From contig CAWGCC010000027.1 in NCBI GenBank assembly GCA_963820965.1, positions 310,001 through 374,000 on the forward strand: a DNA stretch of 64,000 nt, given 5' to 3'. Of the stretch, positions 29,303 to 37,963 are shown piece after piece. Position 1 is the first letter of the stretch, and every line of letters begins with the position of its first letter. Source of the stretch: DATEDA01 sp963820965 (GTDB taxonomy: Bacteria; Pseudomonadota; Gammaproteobacteria; Burkholderiales; SG8-39). Below the pieces are notes generated by a model. It was not told the origin of the DNA. It saw nothing but the letters and a program-made list of their open reading frames with translations, and ran no database searches. Position numbers and translations under genes: made by a program.

Positions 29303-30271
29303 ATGAGAGCATTCCCGCGACTGCTGGCAGCGCTTGCCCTCGCTGCCGTCACTAACGCCGTCCAGGCGCAGGCCTACCCGTCCAAGCCGATCCGCCTCGT
29401 GGTGACCTTCCCGCCCGGCGGGCCGGCGGACATCATCGGCCGCACGCTGGCGAGCAAGATGGGGTCCATCCTCGGCCAGCAGGTGATCGTGGACAACAAG
29501 GGCGGGGCGGGTGGCGTGATCGGCGTCGAGAACGTGGCCAAGTCGCCGCCGGACGGCTACTCGCTGGTGCTCGGATCCGCGGGTGCGACCGCCGTCGCAC
29601 CGACGATCACGAAGCTGCCCTACGACGTCGAGAAGGATCTCGTGCCCCTCACGCAGGTCGTGTCGGTGCCGGAGGTGGTGGTGGCGATCCCGAAGCTCAA
29701 CATCAAGACGCTGCCGGAGCTGATCGCGTACGCGAAGGCGAACCCCGGCAAGGTCACCTTCGCCTCGTCGGGCAACGCGGGCATGCCGCACCTGGCCGGC
29801 GAGCTCCTCAAGCGCGAGGCCGGCATCGACATGACGCACATCCCGTACCGTGGTGCTGCCCCTGCGGTGAACGATCTGCTCGGCGGCCAGGTCGACGTGA
29901 TGTTCGCCGACATCCCGATCCTGCTGCCGCACATCAACTCGGGCAAGCTCGTGGCGCTCGCGCTCGGCAGCGAGCGACGCGCGCCGTCGCTCCCCAACCT
30001 GCCGACGACGGGCGAAGCCGGCCTGCCGCGGGTGCTTGCGAACAACTGGTACGGCCTCTTCGTGGCGGGCGGCACGTCGAAGGAGATCACCGCGAAGCTC
30101 ACGCAGGCCGCCATCACCGCGCTCAAGTCGGACGACGTGCGCGACGCGCTCGCGAAGCACGGCGCGATCGCCGTCGGGAGCACGCCGGAGGAGTTCAACG
30201 CGTTCCTGGGCGCCGAGCGAGCGAAATGGGGAACGGTCGCCAAGGCCGCCGGCATCAAATGGGGAGACTGA
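29303..30271 (+). CDS. TctC/Bug-type periplasmic substrate-binding protein
   Basis: A 322-residue receptor with a clear signal peptide (MRAFPRLLAALALAAVTNAV, cleavage after QAQA). It shows PIRLVVTFPPGGPADIIGR, VIVDNKGGAGG, VTFASSGNAGMPHLAGELLK, THIPYRGAAPAVNDLLGG and LALGSERRAPSLPNLPT. A strong AAGGAGGAG lies seven bases before the ATG. It starts a + strand run of genes (GST, MaoC, dehydropantoate reductase-like, fumarase subunits, CaiB) and may deliver the substrate of that run. A broken third receptor fragment lies 1.2 kb downstream. Confidence 0.9.
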   Translation: MRAFPRLLAALALAAVTNAVQAQAYPSKPIRLVVTFPPGGPADIIGRTLASKMGSILGQQVIVDNKGGAGGVIGVENVAKSPPDGYSLVLGSAGATAVAPTITKLPYDVEKDLVPLTQVVSVPEVVVAIPKLNIKTLPELIAYAKANPGKVTFASSGNAGMPHLAGELLKREAGIDMTHIPYRGAAPAVNDLLGGQVDVMFADIPILLPHINSGKLVALALGSERRAPSLPNLPTTGEAGLPRVLANNWYGLFVAGGTSKEITAKLTQAAITALKSDDVRDALAKHGAIAVGSTPEEFNAFLGAERAKWGTVAKAAGIKWGD

Positions 30272-30275
30272 GCCC

Positions 30276-30890
30276 ATGAAGCTGCACTGGTCGCCGCGTT
30301 CGCCGTACGTCCGCAAGGTCATGATCGTTGCGCACGAGACCGGTCTCGCGGACCGGATCGAGCGCGTGCGCAGCGTGGTTGCGATGTCGAAGCCGAACCG
30401 CGAGGTGATGCGCGACAACCCGCTCGGCAAGATCCCGACGCTCGTCGCCGACGACGGGCGCATCCTCTTCGACTCGATCGTCATCGGCGAGTACCTCGAT
30501 ACGCTGCATGCCGGCGCGAAGCTCTTCCCGGCCTCGGGCGCGCCGCGCTGGGAGGCGTTGCGCTGGCACGCTCTCGGCGACGGGATGCTCGACACGCTGA
30601 TCCTGTGGCGGAACGAGCGCGACCAGCCGCCGGCGCAGCAGAACCAGGACTGGCTGTCGACCTTTGCGCTCAAGATAGCGAACTCGCTCGACGTCATCGA
30701 GCGCGAGACGACCGAGCTCGAGCGTGCGCCGTTCGGCATCGGCCAGATCGGGATCGCCTGCGCGCTCGGCTATCTCGACTTCCGCTTCGCCGATCTGGCC
30801 TGGCGTGACGGACACTCCCGGAGCGCCGCATGGTTCGAGAAGCTCTCGCAGCGGGCGTCGGTCAAGGCGACGCACCCGAGCGTCGAGTGA
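30276..30890 (+). CDS. glutathione S-transferase family protein
   Basis: A 204-residue protein with a thioredoxin-like N-terminal domain (MKLHWSPRSPYVRKVMIVAHETGL, in which SPRSPYVRKV carries the family's active-site Ser region), NPLGKIPTLVADDGRILFDS (cis-Pro and the DS glutathione-binding turn), then a helical C-terminal domain ending with GIACALGYLDFRF. It begins four bases after the TctC stop. It may act in glutathione-dependent isomerisation or ring-product handling, as in maleylpyruvate-type routes, or in detoxification; sequence does not decide. Confidence 0.88.
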   Translation: MKLHWSPRSPYVRKVMIVAHETGLADRIERVRSVVAMSKPNREVMRDNPLGKIPTLVADDGRILFDSIVIGEYLDTLHAGAKLFPASGAPRWEALRWHALGDGMLDTLILWRNERDQPPAQQNQDWLSTFALKIANSLDVIERETTELERAPFGIGQIGIACALGYLDFRFADLAWRDGHSRSAAWFEKLSQRASVKATHPSVE

Positions 30891-30932
30891 CGCTCTTGAT
30901 GGCCGCCTGTTGAAGGGGCGGAGAAGCGCTCG

Positions 30933-31391
30933 ATGGTGATCTTTCAGACCCCTGGGGACCTGGTTGCGCATGTCGGCCAGAAGCTCGGCGAGAGCGACTG
31001 GTTCACGATCGAGCAGCGTCACATCGACGACTTCGCCCGGGTGACCGGCGACGACTTCTGGATTCACGTCGATCGCGAGCGCGCGCAGCGGGAGATGCCC
31101 GGCGGCAAGACGATCGTGCACGGGCTCTTCGTGCTGTCTCTCGTGCCGGCGCTGCAACGCGGAATCTTCCGCATCGAGAAGCGCGGCAAGGGCCTGAACT
31201 ACGGGTCAGACCGCGTGCGCTATACCGCACCGGTGCCGGTCGGCTCGCGCGTGCGGCTCCATCAGACGCTCAGCGCCGCTGAGCGCGTCGGCAAGGCCAC
31301 CCGGATGACCACCCACTGCGTCATGGAGCTCGAGGGGAGCGAACGCCCTGCATTCGTCGCCGAGCTCATCGTGCTGTTTCAAGACGACTGA
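30933..31391 (+). CDS. MaoC-like (R)-specific enoyl-CoA hydratase family protein
   Basis: A 152-residue hot-dog-fold protein. The signature is IEQRHIDDFARVTGDDFWIHVDRERA, in which the Asp and His form the hydratase dyad, then PGGKTIVHGLFVLSLVP and LNYGSDRVRYTAPVPVGSRVRL. The likely role is hydration of an enoyl-CoA; it can also be a NodN-like relative. It follows the GST gene after 42 bases on the same strand. The HG in VHGLF is the usual second conserved patch of the family. Confidence 0.88.
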   Translation: MVIFQTPGDLVAHVGQKLGESDWFTIEQRHIDDFARVTGDDFWIHVDRERAQREMPGGKTIVHGLFVLSLVPALQRGIFRIEKRGKGLNYGSDRVRYTAPVPVGSRVRLHQTLSAAERVGKATRMTTHCVMELEGSERPAFVAELIVLFQDD

Positions 31392-31443
31392 TCCGGCGCG
31401 AGCTCGATGACGACCTCATCCTCCACTACGAAGGTCTTCTGGC

Positions 31444-31651
31444 GGCCGATGAACGACGCGCCGCGCGACGTCGTGGCCAAGCCAAACGGGGCGGTCAACG
31501 CCGTCCTTGCTACTCCCGAAGCGAAAGCCCTCTTCGCCGAGCAGGGCCTGCAGATCAACGGCGGCACTCCGAGGAGTTCGGCGCTTTCATTGCCAGCGAA
31601 GCCACGCGCTGGACGACGCTCGCCAAGGCGGTGGGCGTGAAGATGGAGTAA
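31444..31651 (+). pseudogene. C-terminal fragment of a TctC-type receptor
   Basis: Only the last 65-70 codons of a TctC/Bug receptor remain: DVVAKPNGAVNAVLATPEAK, ALFAEQGLQINGGTP, then after one lost base near 31570, EEFGAFIASEATRWTTLAKA, VGVKME and a stop at 31649-31651. The start region and both ligand-binding lobes are missing. It lies just 5 bases before the next gene's ATG. Its sequence differs from the two complete receptors in the window, so it is a remnant of a third one lost by deletion. Confidence 0.75.
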
Positions 31652-31656
31652 CTGCC

Positions 31657-32664
31657 ATGAAGGCCTCACTTCCGCGCCTCTGCGTAATCGGTGCCGGCGC
31701 GATTGGCGGCTTCTTCGGTGCCCGGCTCGCGCAGGGCCATGCCGACGTGAGCGTAGTCGCGCGTGGCCGCACACTGGAAGCGCTGCGCGGGCGGGGCTGG
31801 GTTCTCGAAAGCGGTTGCGAACGAATCGTCGCACCGGTGCGTGCGGTGGCCGACGCGAAGGAGCTTGGTCCGCAAGACATAGTGGTCATCGCCGTCAAGG
31901 CTTATGCACTGAGCGACGTGGCGGCGATGGTCAAGCCCTTGATCGGGTCGTCGACGGTGGTGGTGCCGGCGCTCAACGGCGTGCCCTGGTGGTTCCTGCT
32001 CGGATCGACAGCCTTGTCGATCGCGGGCCGACTGCGCAGCGTAGACTCGCAAGGCGCGATCGAGGCTGCAATCCCGACCGACACGGTGATCGGTGCCGTG
32101 GTGTATCCGGCGTGCTCAAGCCCCGAGCCAGGTTTCAGTCGCCACAACTCGGGTACGCGCGTGGTGTTTGGCGAAATCGGCACGGCGGCGGGGACCAAGC
32201 CGTCGGCGCGAGTCGAATCACTTGTCGCTCTGCTGAAGTCAGCGGGCTTCGACGCCGAGACCAGCAGTGACATCCGGAACGAGGTGTGGAAGAAGCTGCT
32301 CGGCAACGCATGCTTCAACCCCGTGAGCCTGATCACCGGATCGGCCACTGACCTCTTGATCGACGACCCGGGCATCTACAAGCTGTTGACGACGATGATG
32401 ACCGAGACGCTGGCCGTAGGCCGCGCGCTGGGCATCGATGTCGCGATGCATGTGTCGGACCGCATCGCGCTGACCCGCAAGCTCGGCAACGTCAAGACCT
32501 CGATGCTGCAGGACGCTGAGGGCGGCCGGCCGGTGGAGCTCGACGCCATCCTCGGCGCGGTCAATGAGATGGCGGCGATGTTGCGCGTGCCCACGCCCGC
32601 CAACGATATGGTTTACGGCCTGGCGCAGATGCGAGCCAGGACCTTCGGTCTGCTGAAAGCCTGA
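31657..32664 (+). CDS. 2-dehydropantoate 2-reductase family protein (ApbA/PanE-like)
   Basis: A 335-residue NADPH-dependent ketoacid reductase-type protein. It has the Rossmann motif VIGAGAIGGFFGARLA at the N-terminus, VIAVKAYALSDV, PALNGVPWWFL, and the C-terminal domain with NEVWKKLLGNACFNPVSLITG, holding the catalytic Lys and conserved Asn. In a catabolic cluster such enzymes may reduce other 2-oxo acids and need not be the pantothenate enzyme, so I give no symbol. The ATG at 31657 has GGAG eight bases upstream, inside the end of the receptor remnant. Confidence 0.87.
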   Translation: MKASLPRLCVIGAGAIGGFFGARLAQGHADVSVVARGRTLEALRGRGWVLESGCERIVAPVRAVADAKELGPQDIVVIAVKAYALSDVAAMVKPLIGSSTVVVPALNGVPWWFLLGSTALSIAGRLRSVDSQGAIEAAIPTDTVIGAVVYPACSSPEPGFSRHNSGTRVVFGEIGTAAGTKPSARVESLVALLKSAGFDAETSSDIRNEVWKKLLGNACFNPVSLITGSATDLLIDDPGIYKLLTTMMTETLAVGRALGIDVAMHVSDRIALTRKLGNVKTSMLQDAEGGRPVELDAILGAVNEMAAMLRVPTPANDMVYGLAQMRARTFGLLKA

Positions 32665-32677
32665 CGGGAGCACGGCC

Positions 32678-33547
32678 ATGCCTATCACCCCCGAGCTCAT
32701 CAAGACGGTGACCGCGCAGCTCTATGACCGTTCGCTCAGGGGCATTCCCGGCGACACCAAGGCCGCACTGCGCCGCGCCGACGCGGTCGAGTCCAACGAG
32801 ACCGCACGTCACACGCTGCGGATCATGATCCAAAGCGCTGAGGCGGCCGAGAAAACGGGCCATTTCATCTGTTCGGATGCGGGCATTCCGGTGTTCTTCG
32901 TGCGTGTGGGCACGCAAGCGCAGTTCAGCGGCAACGTGCGTCAAGCGATCACCGACGGCTTCGACGAACTGGTGGCGACGATCCAGCCGCCGCTGCTGCC
33001 GCACGTGACCAACCCGCTAACGCTTGAGCGCGGCTACAAGGGCAAGGGCATGCCGATCGTCACCTTCGATCTCGTCGACGGTGCCGACCACGTCGACATC
33101 ACCTGCTCGCCCAAAGCGCTCGGTTCGGGTCGCTGGGCGGCGCTGGAGATTTTCAGCTTCCCGGACCTGCAGACGATCGAGAAGTACGTGCTGGAGGTCG
33201 TGATGCGCGCGGGCTCGCAGCCGTGCCCGCCGGTGGTGATCGGCGTGGGCATCGGCGGCACCTTCGACTACGCCGCCAAGATGGCGAAGGAGGCGACGCT
33301 GCGCCCGATCGGCGAGGTCAATCCCGAGCCGATGGTCGCCGACATGGAGAAGCGCTTGGTCGAGGCGGTGAACAAGACCGGCTTCGGCCCGATGGGCACC
33401 GGCGGCGACAGCACCGCGATGGCCGTGCACGTGAACTACGCGGCAGGCCACGGCTTCACGCCGGTCGCGGTGGCCTTCAACTGCTGGATCAACCGGCGCA
33501 CGCGAGCGCGCGTCTACAACGACGGCCGCGTCGAAATCGTGGAGTGA
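32678..33547 (+). CDS. class I fumarase / tartrate dehydratase alpha subunit
   Basis: A 289-residue protein matching the N-terminal half of class I [4Fe-4S] hydro-lyases (TtdA, FumA N-domain). Three conserved cysteines likely to hold the cluster are visible: HFICSDAGIPVFF, DITCSPKALGSGR and SQPCPPVVIGVGIGG. It also has GMPIVTFDLVDGADHV. With the next gene it would make the two-subunit enzyme that adds or removes water on fumarate, tartrate or a related dicarboxylic acid. Free-standing alpha and beta subunits four bases apart are common in TtdAB-type enzymes. The substrate is not certain. Confidence 0.9.
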   Translation: MPITPELIKTVTAQLYDRSLRGIPGDTKAALRRADAVESNETARHTLRIMIQSAEAAEKTGHFICSDAGIPVFFVRVGTQAQFSGNVRQAITDGFDELVATIQPPLLPHVTNPLTLERGYKGKGMPIVTFDLVDGADHVDITCSPKALGSGRWAALEIFSFPDLQTIEKYVLEVVMRAGSQPCPPVVIGVGIGGTFDYAAKMAKEATLRPIGEVNPEPMVADMEKRLVEAVNKTGFGPMGTGGDSTAMAVHVNYAAGHGFTPVAVAFNCWINRRTRARVYNDGRVEIVE

Positions 33548-33551
33548 AGCC

Positions 33552-34223
33552 ATGGCGATCCGCACACGCCGCATGACCTTTCCGCTCACGGCCGATGACG
33601 CGCGCACGCTGCGCTCGGGCGACCAGCTGATCATCGACGGCGAGATCATCGTCACTGCCGGCATGCCGACGCACGAGCGGCTCTTGCGCTGCCTCGACGG
33701 CAAGGAAGCGATGCCGATGGACCTGCACGGGCAGACGCTGTTGCATCTCGGCAGCTACAGCCGCGAGACCGACGGCAAGTTCGAGGTGCTTTACATCAAC
33801 CCGACCACCAGCACGCGCTTCAACCCCTACATGCCGCGGCTCATCACCGGCCTGCAACTGCATGCGGTCGGTGGCAAGGGCGGGCTCGACCAGCACTGCG
33901 TGGAAGCCATGCGCGTTGCCGGTTGTGTCTATCTCTCGTTCCTCGGCGGCGGCGCCACGTTGCATTCGCAAGCCATCCGCGAGGTCGTGCAGGTCGGCTG
34001 GAGCGACATGCTGACCCATTACCGCCTCGTGCGACTGAAGGTCGAAGGACTCGGGCCGGTGACCGTGGCGATCGACGCGCACGGCGGCAGCCGCTACGCC
34101 GATGCGCAACGGCATTCGCGTGAGCAACTGCCCGCCATCCTGCGCGAGCTGAACGCGGCGCGCGAACGTGGCCGCGGGACGGATCGTCACGCCGGGACCG
34201 CGATCGGCAATGTGGACGAGTGA
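33552..34223 (+). CDS. class I fumarase / tartrate dehydratase beta subunit
   Basis: A 223-residue protein matching the C-terminal half of class I fumarases (TtdB-like): MTFPLTADDARTLRSGDQLIIDGEIIVTAGMPTHERLL, TLLHLGSYSRETDG, TSTRFNPYMPRLI, GGKGGLDQHCVEAM, CVYLSFLGGGATLHSQ. It follows the alpha gene with four bases between. The C-terminal 40 residues (REQLPAILRELNAARERG and on) form a charged extension. Its stop overlaps the possible GTG start of the CaiB frame, but the ribosome site favours the later ATG at 34253. Confidence 0.9.
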   Translation: MAIRTRRMTFPLTADDARTLRSGDQLIIDGEIIVTAGMPTHERLLRCLDGKEAMPMDLHGQTLLHLGSYSRETDGKFEVLYINPTTSTRFNPYMPRLITGLQLHAVGGKGGLDQHCVEAMRVAGCVYLSFLGGGATLHSQAIREVVQVGWSDMLTHYRLVRLKVEGLGPVTVAIDAHGGSRYADAQRHSREQLPAILRELNAARERGRGTDRHAGTAIGNVDE

Positions 34224-34252
34224 CGGGTCCGGTCACAGGAGGAGGAGCACGC

Positions 34253-35428
34253 ATGGAGCCGACCAGGAATCCGGGACCGCTGAGCGGCCTGCTCGTCGTC
34301 GACATGACGCATGTCCTCGCGGGCCCCTACTGCACGATGCTGCTCGCCGATCTGGGGGCGCGCGTCATCAAGGTGGAGCCGCCCGAGGGCGACGGGGCCC
34401 GGCAAATCGGCCCTTTCCTGAAGGACCAGTCCGTCTACTTCATGTCCGTCAACCGGAACAAGGAGTCCATCGCGCTCAACCTGACCGCAGAGGCCGACCG
34501 CGCGATCCTGCACGAGCTCCTGGCGCGCGCCGACATCCTGGTGGAGAACTTCCGGCCAGGCACGGCCGAAAAGCTCGGCCTCGGCTGGGAGGCGCTGCAT
34601 GCCAGCTATCCCCGCCTGATCTTCGCTTCGATCTCGGGCTTCGGCCAGACGGGCCCCTATCGCCGACGGCCGGCGTTCGACATGGTGGTGCAGGCGATGG
34701 GCGGCATCATGTCGCTGACCGGGCATCCGGACAGCCCGCCGACGCGGGTCGGAATCTCCATCGGCGACCTCGCCTCCGGGATGTTCGCGGCGATCGGGAT
34801 CCAGGCGGCAGTGATCGAGCGCAACCGGACCGGATCGGGCACCCGCATCGACGTCAGCATGCTCGACTGCCAGGTGGCGCTGCTGGAGAACGCGCTTGCC
34901 CGCTACCAGGCCACGGGCGAGCTGCCCAGTCCGATCGGCGCCCGTCATCCGACCGCGGCGCCGTTCGACGTGTTCCGTGCCGGCGACGGCTGGATTGCGA
35001 TCACCGCTTCCCCCGATCCCATGTTCCGCGCCCTCTGCGAAGCGCTGGGCGATCCCGGACTGGCCAGCGACGAACGTTACGCGGATCGGCAGGTACGAGT
35101 GGATCATCAGGCGGAGCTCAAGGGCCGGATCGAAGCGCGCCTGCAGGCGAAACCAGTGCGCGAGTGGCTGGAGATCCTCGAGCGCAAAGGCGTCCCGTGC
35201 GGTCCGCTCAACAACGTCAAGGACCTGCTCGAGGACCCGCAACTCGCCGCACGGGAGATGCTCGTCGAGTTGCGCGATGCGACCGGGCCGGTCCTGAAAG
35301 TGGCCGGCAACCCGATCAAGATCGGATCGCGCTCGGCCGGTCCGATCACCTTCCCTCCGGCGCTCGACGAGCATCGGCGCCGGATCCTGGAAGAGCTCTC
35401 CCTGTTCCGAGCAGCCGGGAACAGCTGA
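34253..35428 (+). CDS. CaiB/BaiF family CoA-transferase
   Basis: A 391-residue class III CoA-transferase: LLVVDMTHVLAGPYCTMLLADLGARVIKVEPPEGD, VNRNKESIALNLTAEADR, DILVENFRPGTAEKLGL, SISGFGQTGPY and IDVSMLDCQVALLENAL (candidate catalytic Asp in MLDCQ). The ATG at 34253 is chosen because AGGAGGAG lies at 34238-34245. The last 95 bases of the gene belong to a 194-base segment that recurs after the pcaG-like gene. It probably activates a carboxylic acid for the hydratase and dehydrogenase steps encoded nearby. Confidence 0.9.
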   Translation: MEPTRNPGPLSGLLVVDMTHVLAGPYCTMLLADLGARVIKVEPPEGDGARQIGPFLKDQSVYFMSVNRNKESIALNLTAEADRAILHELLARADILVENFRPGTAEKLGLGWEALHASYPRLIFASISGFGQTGPYRRRPAFDMVVQAMGGIMSLTGHPDSPPTRVGISIGDLASGMFAAIGIQAAVIERNRTGSGTRIDVSMLDCQVALLENALARYQATGELPSPIGARHPTAAPFDVFRAGDGWIAITASPDPMFRALCEALGDPGLASDERYADRQVRVDHQAELKGRIEARLQAKPVREWLEILERKGVPCGPLNNVKDLLEDPQLAAREMLVELRDATGPVLKVAGNPIKIGSRSAGPITFPPALDEHRRRILEELSLFRAAGNS

Positions 35429-35527
35429 AGGGATCCGCGTGCAGACGGGCCGTCCCCGCGCTTCCTTTCCATGTATGCCGCCGAATGCATGTCTGGTTTA
35501 GCGGTATGCGTCTGGTGAGGGACCGGG
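35334..35527 (+). repeat. 194-bp direct repeat, copy A
   Basis: Runs from inside the CaiB gene's 3' end (cggccggtccgatca) through its stop and about 100 bases of downstream DNA, ending at gagggaccggg. It matches 37869-38062 in the same orientation with only a few differences, for example gcgcttcctttcc against gcgctttctctcc and gaatgcatg against gaacgcatg. The segment after the stop contains no gene. The copies are 2535 bases apart and bracket the hydrolase-pcaH-pcaG block. Confidence 0.9.
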
Positions 35528-35559
35528 ACATAGGGAACATCGAATGGGAGCAAGCGCAG

Positions 35560-36423
35560 ATGATTGATTCCAAGCAATGGTTCACCGTATGCCTGTTGCT
35601 GCTGGTCGTGCCATCGAGCCCGGCGAGCACGCAGGGCAGGCACCTAGTGCGCTACGCCGATGTCCAGATCGAAGTCGTGACCGAAGGCGAAGGCCCGCTC
35701 ATCGTTCTGTTGCCGTCACTCGGCCGCGATTCGGATGACTATGAGGCCGCCACGCACGAGTTTGCGCGTCGCGGTTATCGCGTGGTGCGTCCAGCTCCTC
35801 GCGGCATCGGTCAGAGCCGCGGACCGTCCGCCGGCATAACCCTGCACGACTACGCGCTCGACGTGGCCAAAGTCATCGAGCATGAGGCGCGCGGTCCGGC
35901 CGTGATCGTCGGCCATGCTTACGGAAATTGGATCGCACGAATGACGGCAGTGGACCATCCCAAGCTCGTTCGAGGCATCGTTATCGCGGCGGCAGGCGCG
36001 AAGAATTTCCCCGCGTATCTGAGCGGATACATCGACAAGTGCGAAGACGCGAGCCTCCCGGACGAGGAGCGACTCAAATACCTGCGACTCACCTTCTTCG
36101 CGCGCTCGAACGATCCTTCGTCCTGGCTGCAAGGGTGGCACCCCGAGGTGAAGAAGGCACAGCGCGCGGCGCGCGCCGCCACGAGGACCGAGGAGTTCTG
36201 GTCGGGCGGCGATGCGCCAATGCTCGATCTGATGGCGGCAGAGGATCCGTTCAGGCCCGCAGATACGCGTCATGAAAATCGCGCCGAGCTAGGTCCGCGG
36301 GTCAGCATGGCGGTAGTGCCGAACGCGAGTCATGCGCTTATTCCGGAGCAGCCTGCATTGGTCGTCGACGCGATTACGCAGTGGATCCGTCAGCTTCCGC
36401 CCGCAGGGCCGCGCCCGCACTAG
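35560..36423 (+). CDS. exported alpha/beta hydrolase (enol-lactonase/esterase-like)
   Basis: A 287-residue alpha/beta-fold hydrolase with a signal peptide (KQWFTVCLLLLVVPSSPAST), so it probably acts in the periplasm. It has PLIVLLPSLGRDSDDY (oxyanion region), RVVRPAPRGIGQSRGP, and VIVGHAYGNWIAR, where the usual G-x-S-x-G elbow reads GHAYG: the nucleophile Ser is replaced by Ala. NASHAL near the C-terminus supplies the His. The missing Ser is a real oddity; the protein may be inactive as an esterase or use another chemistry. It directly precedes the PcaHG-like genes, where an enol-lactone hydrolase would fit, but the signal peptide argues against a simple PcaD role. Confidence 0.78.
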   Translation: MIDSKQWFTVCLLLLVVPSSPASTQGRHLVRYADVQIEVVTEGEGPLIVLLPSLGRDSDDYEAATHEFARRGYRVVRPAPRGIGQSRGPSAGITLHDYALDVAKVIEHEARGPAVIVGHAYGNWIARMTAVDHPKLVRGIVIAAAGAKNFPAYLSGYIDKCEDASLPDEERLKYLRLTFFARSNDPSSWLQGWHPEVKKAQRAARAATRTEEFWSGGDAPMLDLMAAEDPFRPADTRHENRAELGPRVSMAVVPNASHALIPEQPALVVDAITQWIRQLPPAGPRPH

Positions 36424-36458
36424 GTTTCGCTGAGAGTGCTCTTGCAAGGATAAGGAAC

Positions 36459-37163
36459 GTGCAATCGCCCAGTTTTCTGCCCTGGCCTGCGGGCATTCAG
36501 CCCGAGGTACCGGTCCCGCACTATCCCAACACATGGACGCACACGCCTTCGCAGGCGCTGTTGCGCCGACCCATCACGCGCACCGAAGCGACCGGACCTA
36601 TCGATCTCGCGCGGAAACTACCGTGCGGGGCTGACAATCTCGCGGTCCCTGCACCGGGTCGGATGGCGCAGGGACAGCTGATCCACGTCGGCGGACGCAT
36701 CCTCGACGAAGACGGTCGCCCGGTGCGAGGTGCGATCGTCGAGCTTTGGCAGGCGAATGCGGCAGGAAGATACCGCCACCCGCTCGACCAGCGCGATGCC
36801 CCGCTTGACCCGAACTTCGTTGGTAACGGCCGCGTGCGCACGGACGATCAGGGGCGCTACGGGTTCTTCACGATCAAGCCCGGTGCCTATCCCGTGCCGA
36901 CCGAGCACGTCTGGTGGCGACCACCTCACATCCACTTCTCGGTACTGGGGCTCTCGACTTTTTCTCGCCTGGTGACGCAGATGTACTTCCCGGGAGATCC
37001 ACTTAACGCGCTCGACCATATCCTGATGTCGATCCCAGACGCACGGGCGCGGGAACGGTTGATCGCGCGCCAGCTGCCTCCTTCCGAAGTAGGGGACCGC
37101 TGGCTTGGCTACATCCATGACATCGTGCTGCGCGGGCGACTCGCAACGCCGATGGATGCATGA
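36459..37163 (+). CDS. pcaH: protocatechuate 3,4-dioxygenase beta subunit-like intradiol dioxygenase
   Basis: A 234-residue catalytic subunit of a non-haem Fe(III) intradiol dioxygenase. The expected iron ligands are visible: Tyr in GRYRHPLDQRD, Tyr in GAYPVPTEHVWWRPPHIHFSV and the two His of PHIHFS. The N-terminal arm (PVPHYPNTWTHTPSQALLRRP) is typical of PcaH. The start is taken as the GTG at 36459 after AAGGA; an in-frame ATG at 36381 lies inside the upstream gene. The enzyme would open a catechol ring between the hydroxyls, making a carboxymuconate in the beta-ketoadipate route. It overlaps the alpha-subunit gene by four bases. Confidence 0.88.
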   Translation: MQSPSFLPWPAGIQPEVPVPHYPNTWTHTPSQALLRRPITRTEATGPIDLARKLPCGADNLAVPAPGRMAQGQLIHVGGRILDEDGRPVRGAIVELWQANAAGRYRHPLDQRDAPLDPNFVGNGRVRTDDQGRYGFFTIKPGAYPVPTEHVWWRPPHIHFSVLGLSTFSRLVTQMYFPGDPLNALDHILMSIPDARARERLIARQLPPSEVGDRWLGYIHDIVLRGRLATPMDA

Positions 37164-37783
37164 GCCCAACAATGGCAGCCGAAATCAAGTTTCCGCTCTC
37201 AGAGCACACGATCGGGCCTTTCTATCCCAGTGAGTTCTTCCGCCCCGGAGACAACGATCTGACAAAAGCGAGCGCGGGTGCGCCAGCGACAGCGGAAGGC
37301 AAAGCGATGCTCCTGCGCGGTTGCGTCTCCCGCGAGGGAGACGTTCCGGTCGTGAACGCGATTGTCGAAGCGTGGCAGCCGGATGCGGGCGGCCGCTTTC
37401 GCCACCCGCAGGACCCGCAGTGGAAGTGGGCGGATCCTGATTTCCTCGGTTGGGGACGTGCCTGGACTGATGAGAATGGCAGCTACCAGTTCCGGACCAT
37501 CGTCCCGGGTGCGTATGTGGATGGCGCGATGCGCCGCGCGCCGCACATCAACCTTTCCGTCTGGGGAGCGGGGCTAATGCGCCGGGTCCAGACCACGGCC
37601 TTTTTTCCCGAATTTCATGCTGAGAATGCGCTCGATCCCGTCTTCTTGGCTGTACCCGAGGATCTGCGCGTGCGCCTCGTGCTCCGGCTCGAGGAGGCGC
37701 CGCTCTCCGCAGTCCCCGTCTATCGTTTCGATATACGCCTACGCGGCGCGCGGGACGTGGAGACTCCTTTTTTCGAGGACTGA
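37160..37783 (+). CDS. pcaG: protocatechuate 3,4-dioxygenase alpha subunit-like protein
   Basis: A 207-residue partner of the beta subunit. It has HTIGPFYPSEFF at the N-terminus, LLRGCVSREGDVPVVNAIVEAWQPDAGGRFRH, GAYVDGAMRRAPHINLSVWGAGL and AVPVYRFDIRLRG. The second His of the HxH iron site is replaced (PHINLS), as usual for the non-metal alpha subunit. The ATG overlaps the pcaH stop (ATGA), so the subunits are made together. The pair is most likely a protocatechuate dioxygenase, though related enzymes act on hydroxyquinol or gallate-like rings. Confidence 0.87.
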   Translation: MSPTMAAEIKFPLSEHTIGPFYPSEFFRPGDNDLTKASAGAPATAEGKAMLLRGCVSREGDVPVVNAIVEAWQPDAGGRFRHPQDPQWKWADPDFLGWGRAWTDENGSYQFRTIVPGAYVDGAMRRAPHINLSVWGAGLMRRVQTTAFFPEFHAENALDPVFLAVPEDLRVRLVLRLEEAPLSAVPVYRFDIRLRGARDVETPFFED

Positions 37784-37824
37784 TGGACATGCCGATTGAG
37801 GTCCCCGCAGCGCGGCGACTGGCC

Positions 37825-37963
37825 GTGAGGGAGATGCTCGTCGAGCTGCGCGACGCGGCGGTCACGCCCGGCCGGTCCGATCATCTTCCCTCCGGCGCTC
37901 GACGAGCATCGGCGCCGGATCCTGGAAGAGCTCTCCCTGTTCCGAGCAGCCGGGAACAGCTGA
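37825..37963 (+). pseudogene. CaiB/BaiF 3'-end fragment
   Basis: A remnant of a CoA-transferase gene: REMLVELRDAA corresponds to the region near residue 340 of the 34253 gene. A deletion of about 50 bases follows, and the match resumes at 37869 with the DNA that encodes the end of that gene, including its TGA at 37961-37963, but now out of frame. It is part of the duplicated segment and cannot encode a protein. It explains the 309-base gap between pcaG and the next CaiB gene. Confidence 0.8.
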
